NCBI GenBank assembly: GCA_003514765.1
Contig: DOOY01000194.1
Span: 1-8,867, forward strand
DNA length: 8,867 nucleotides
Source: Nitrosomonas sp.
GTDB taxonomy: Bacteria > Pseudomonadota > Gammaproteobacteria > Burkholderiales > Nitrosomonadaceae
Direction of reading: 5' to 3'
Positions 7,995 to 8,867 of this stretch are shown here, in pieces; within the stretch, counting starts at the first letter, position 1, and each line of letters starts with the position of its first letter. Both the position numbers and the translations under genes were made by a program. Under the pieces are notes generated by a model that saw nothing but the letters and a program-made list of their open reading frames with translations, was not told the origin of the DNA and made no database searches.

Positions 7995-7995
7995 T

Positions 7996-8655
7996 ATGTT
8001 TTTTTGGGTAATTCAACGTGATCTGTTACTGGCGATACGTCGTAGATCCGATGTTTTAACAACACTGTTTTTTTTTGTGATTGTTGTCAGTTTGTTTCCA
8101 TTAAGCGTAGGGCCCGAGATGAATATGTTGCGAACAATGGCGCCCGGTATTGTTTGGGTTGCAGCTTTGTTGGCTTCAATGCTGTCATTAGGCAGGTTGT
8201 TTTCCAATGATTATATAGATGGCACACTTGAACAGATGCTGCTGTCGCCACGATCATTATCGATCCTTGTATTAGGAAAAGCACTGGCGCACTGGCTGGT
8301 GACGGGGGTTCCACTCGTATTGATGGCGCCGATTCTAGGTATTCAATACGATTTGCCGGTGGATGCACTGTTTGTGTTAACCACTTCGTTATTACTTGGT
8401 ACGCCAGTACTGAGTTTAATTGGTGCAATCGGCGCAGCTTTAACACTGGGTTTACGTGGAGGCGGTGTTTTGATTTCTTTACTGGTTCTGCCACTTTATA
8501 TTCCCGTTCTCATTTTTGGAGCAGGCGCGGTTGAAGCCAATATGGCAGGCGTAGGATATGATGCGCATCTGTCATTACTGGGTGCATTTCTACTCGTTTC
8601 ACTTGTTTTTGCCCCTTGGGCAACAGCTTCTTCGCTTAGAGTTTCAATGGAGTAG
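7996..8655 (+). CDS. ccmB: Haem exporter permease CcmB
   Basis: CcmB is the inner-membrane permease that pairs with CcmA in System I cytochrome c maturation. The 219-residue product is nearly the same length as E. coli CcmB (220). Family blocks are FPLSVGPE (34-41), MAPGIVWVAALLASML (48-63), DYIDGTLEQMLLSP (72-85), LGKALAHWLVTGVPL (93-107), LLLGTPVLSLIGAIGAALTLGLRGGGVL (132-159) and LVLPLYIPVLIFGAGA (163-178). About six membrane segments are visible, near 23-40, 46-65, 95-115, 125-152, 156-178 and 190-212. The start at 7996 gives the family N-terminus MFFWVIQRDL and lies 1 nt after the ccmA stop, implying translational coupling. An in-frame extension upstream to 7951 would overlap ccmA and is not needed. 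ccmC, the usual next gene, is not found in the remaining 212 nt. Confidence 0.95.
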   Translation: MFFWVIQRDLLLAIRRRSDVLTTLFFFVIVVSLFPLSVGPEMNMLRTMAPGIVWVAALLASMLSLGRLFSNDYIDGTLEQMLLSPRSLSILVLGKALAHWLVTGVPLVLMAPILGIQYDLPVDALFVLTTSLLLGTPVLSLIGAIGAALTLGLRGGGVLISLLVLPLYIPVLIFGAGAVEANMAGVGYDAHLSLLGAFLLVSLVFAPWATASSLRVSME

Positions 8656-8671
8656 AATTAATACCAACAGA

Positions 8672-8705
8672 TTCGCCTGTTACTCAAAGGCTTGTAATAG
8701 GCGAA
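8672..8705 (+). terminator. 12-bp hairpin after ccmB
   Basis: TTCGCCTGTTAC (8672-8683) pairs with GTAATAGGCGAA (8694-8705) over 12 positions, including one G-U, around a 10-nt loop. It begins 16 nt after the ccmB stop. No T-run follows directly on either strand, so it is not a classic intrinsic terminator. It may be a 3' end stabiliser or part of a factor-assisted terminator, and it marks the likely end of the ccmAB transcript. Confidence 0.5.
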
Positions 8706-8779
8706 CTTATTAATAACAGATATGAATTTTTTAGAAGATGTTTGATTTCTATTAAAGCAATTTTTTGATTCCTGCTTTT

Positions 8780-8790
8780 TGGTATAGAAT
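8780..8790 (+). promoter_or_regulatory. Possible outgoing promoter near the right edge
   Basis: TGGTATAGAAT contains either an extended -10 (TGG then TATAGA, 8780-8788) or a plain -10 TAGAAT (8785-8790, 5 of 6). A TTGATT at 8765-8770 is only 14 nt from TAGAAT, shorter than ideal. If real, it would drive a gene beyond the right edge. Confidence 0.3.
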
Positions 8791-8867
8791 TGCGGCTACA
8801 AATATAGGACTACACTCATAAAAAATAAAAAAATAAACTTCTAAAATAACAAATACAAACAAAATAT
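8791..8867. other. A-rich right-end sequence without a gene
   Basis: From about 8819 the + strand is almost pure A with scattered T and C. I see no start codon with an open frame, no RNA fold and no ccmC. It may be a leader of a gene outside the window or the end of an assembled contig. Confidence 0.4.

Noticed and set aside
7951..7995. Extended ccmB start at 7951
   Set aside because: It would overlap ccmA by 44 nt and add a non-family N-terminus; ATG 7996 matches the family start.
8087..8494. 135-codon open frame antisense to ccmB
   Set aside because: It lies wholly inside ccmB on the opposite strand, has no family resemblance, and is explained by codon bias of the real membrane protein gene.
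8780..8794. Sigma54-like TGG...TGC element
   Set aside because: GG (8781-8782) and GC (8792-8793) are separated by 9 nt where sigma54 promoters need 10, and the rest of the -24 box does not match.
1..8867. CRISPR array, insertion sequence, toxin-antitoxin or other accessory system
   Set aside because: No spaced repeats, transposase, terminal inverted repeats or small paired accessory genes are visible; the window is conserved housekeeping sequence.

Overview
The window carries a conserved proteobacterial translation/transcription cluster, rimP-nusA-infB-rbfA-truB, all on the + strand. It is followed by two cytochrome c maturation genes, ccmA-ccmB, on the same strand. A divergent creA gene lies at the left end on the - strand. 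The gene order, the full-length NusA with two acidic helix-hairpin-helix repeats, System I ccm genes and creA point to a Gram-negative proteobacterium. Base composition is AT-rich by eye. A betaproteobacterium such as a Nitrosomonas relative fits best, but that taxonomic call is inference, because no rRNA is present and no search was run.

Layout. Positions 1-275 hold no convincing complete gene, only a short open frame running in from the left edge. Positions 276-797 (-) encode CreA, a small secreted protein of unknown function. Positions 798-1141 form a divergent control region. It has a candidate creA promoter, a perfect 12-bp palindrome, a good sigma70-type promoter facing rimP, and a strong intrinsic terminator placed between that promoter and the rimP start. 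Positions 1142-6266 hold rimP, nusA, infB and rbfA, and 6343-7299 holds truB. Together these cover 30S maturation (RimP, RbfA), transcription elongation and termination (NusA), translation initiation (IF2) and tRNA U55 pseudouridylation (TruB). A perfect TATAAT promoter at 7324-7352 then starts a two-gene unit, ccmA (7380-7994) and ccmB (7996-8655), which are 1 nt apart. The last 212 bases contain a 12-bp hairpin, a possible outgoing promoter and very A-rich sequence. No ccmC follows within the window.

How it works together. The rimP-truB block is the classic nusA operon, in which ribosome assembly, initiation and transcription factors are co-expressed. The terminator inside its leader suggests that entry into the operon is controlled by termination and read-through, plausibly involving NusA itself. 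CcmA and CcmB are the ATPase and permease of the transporter that releases haem-loaded CcmE during c-type cytochrome assembly. Their link to truB looks like simple adjacency, because they have their own promoter.

I found no new defence, mobile or biosynthetic system here. The observations worth following are regulatory: the leader terminator, the palindromes between divergent genes, the change from Shine-Dalgarno-led to Shine-Dalgarno-less genes along the cluster, and the separated ccmAB pair.
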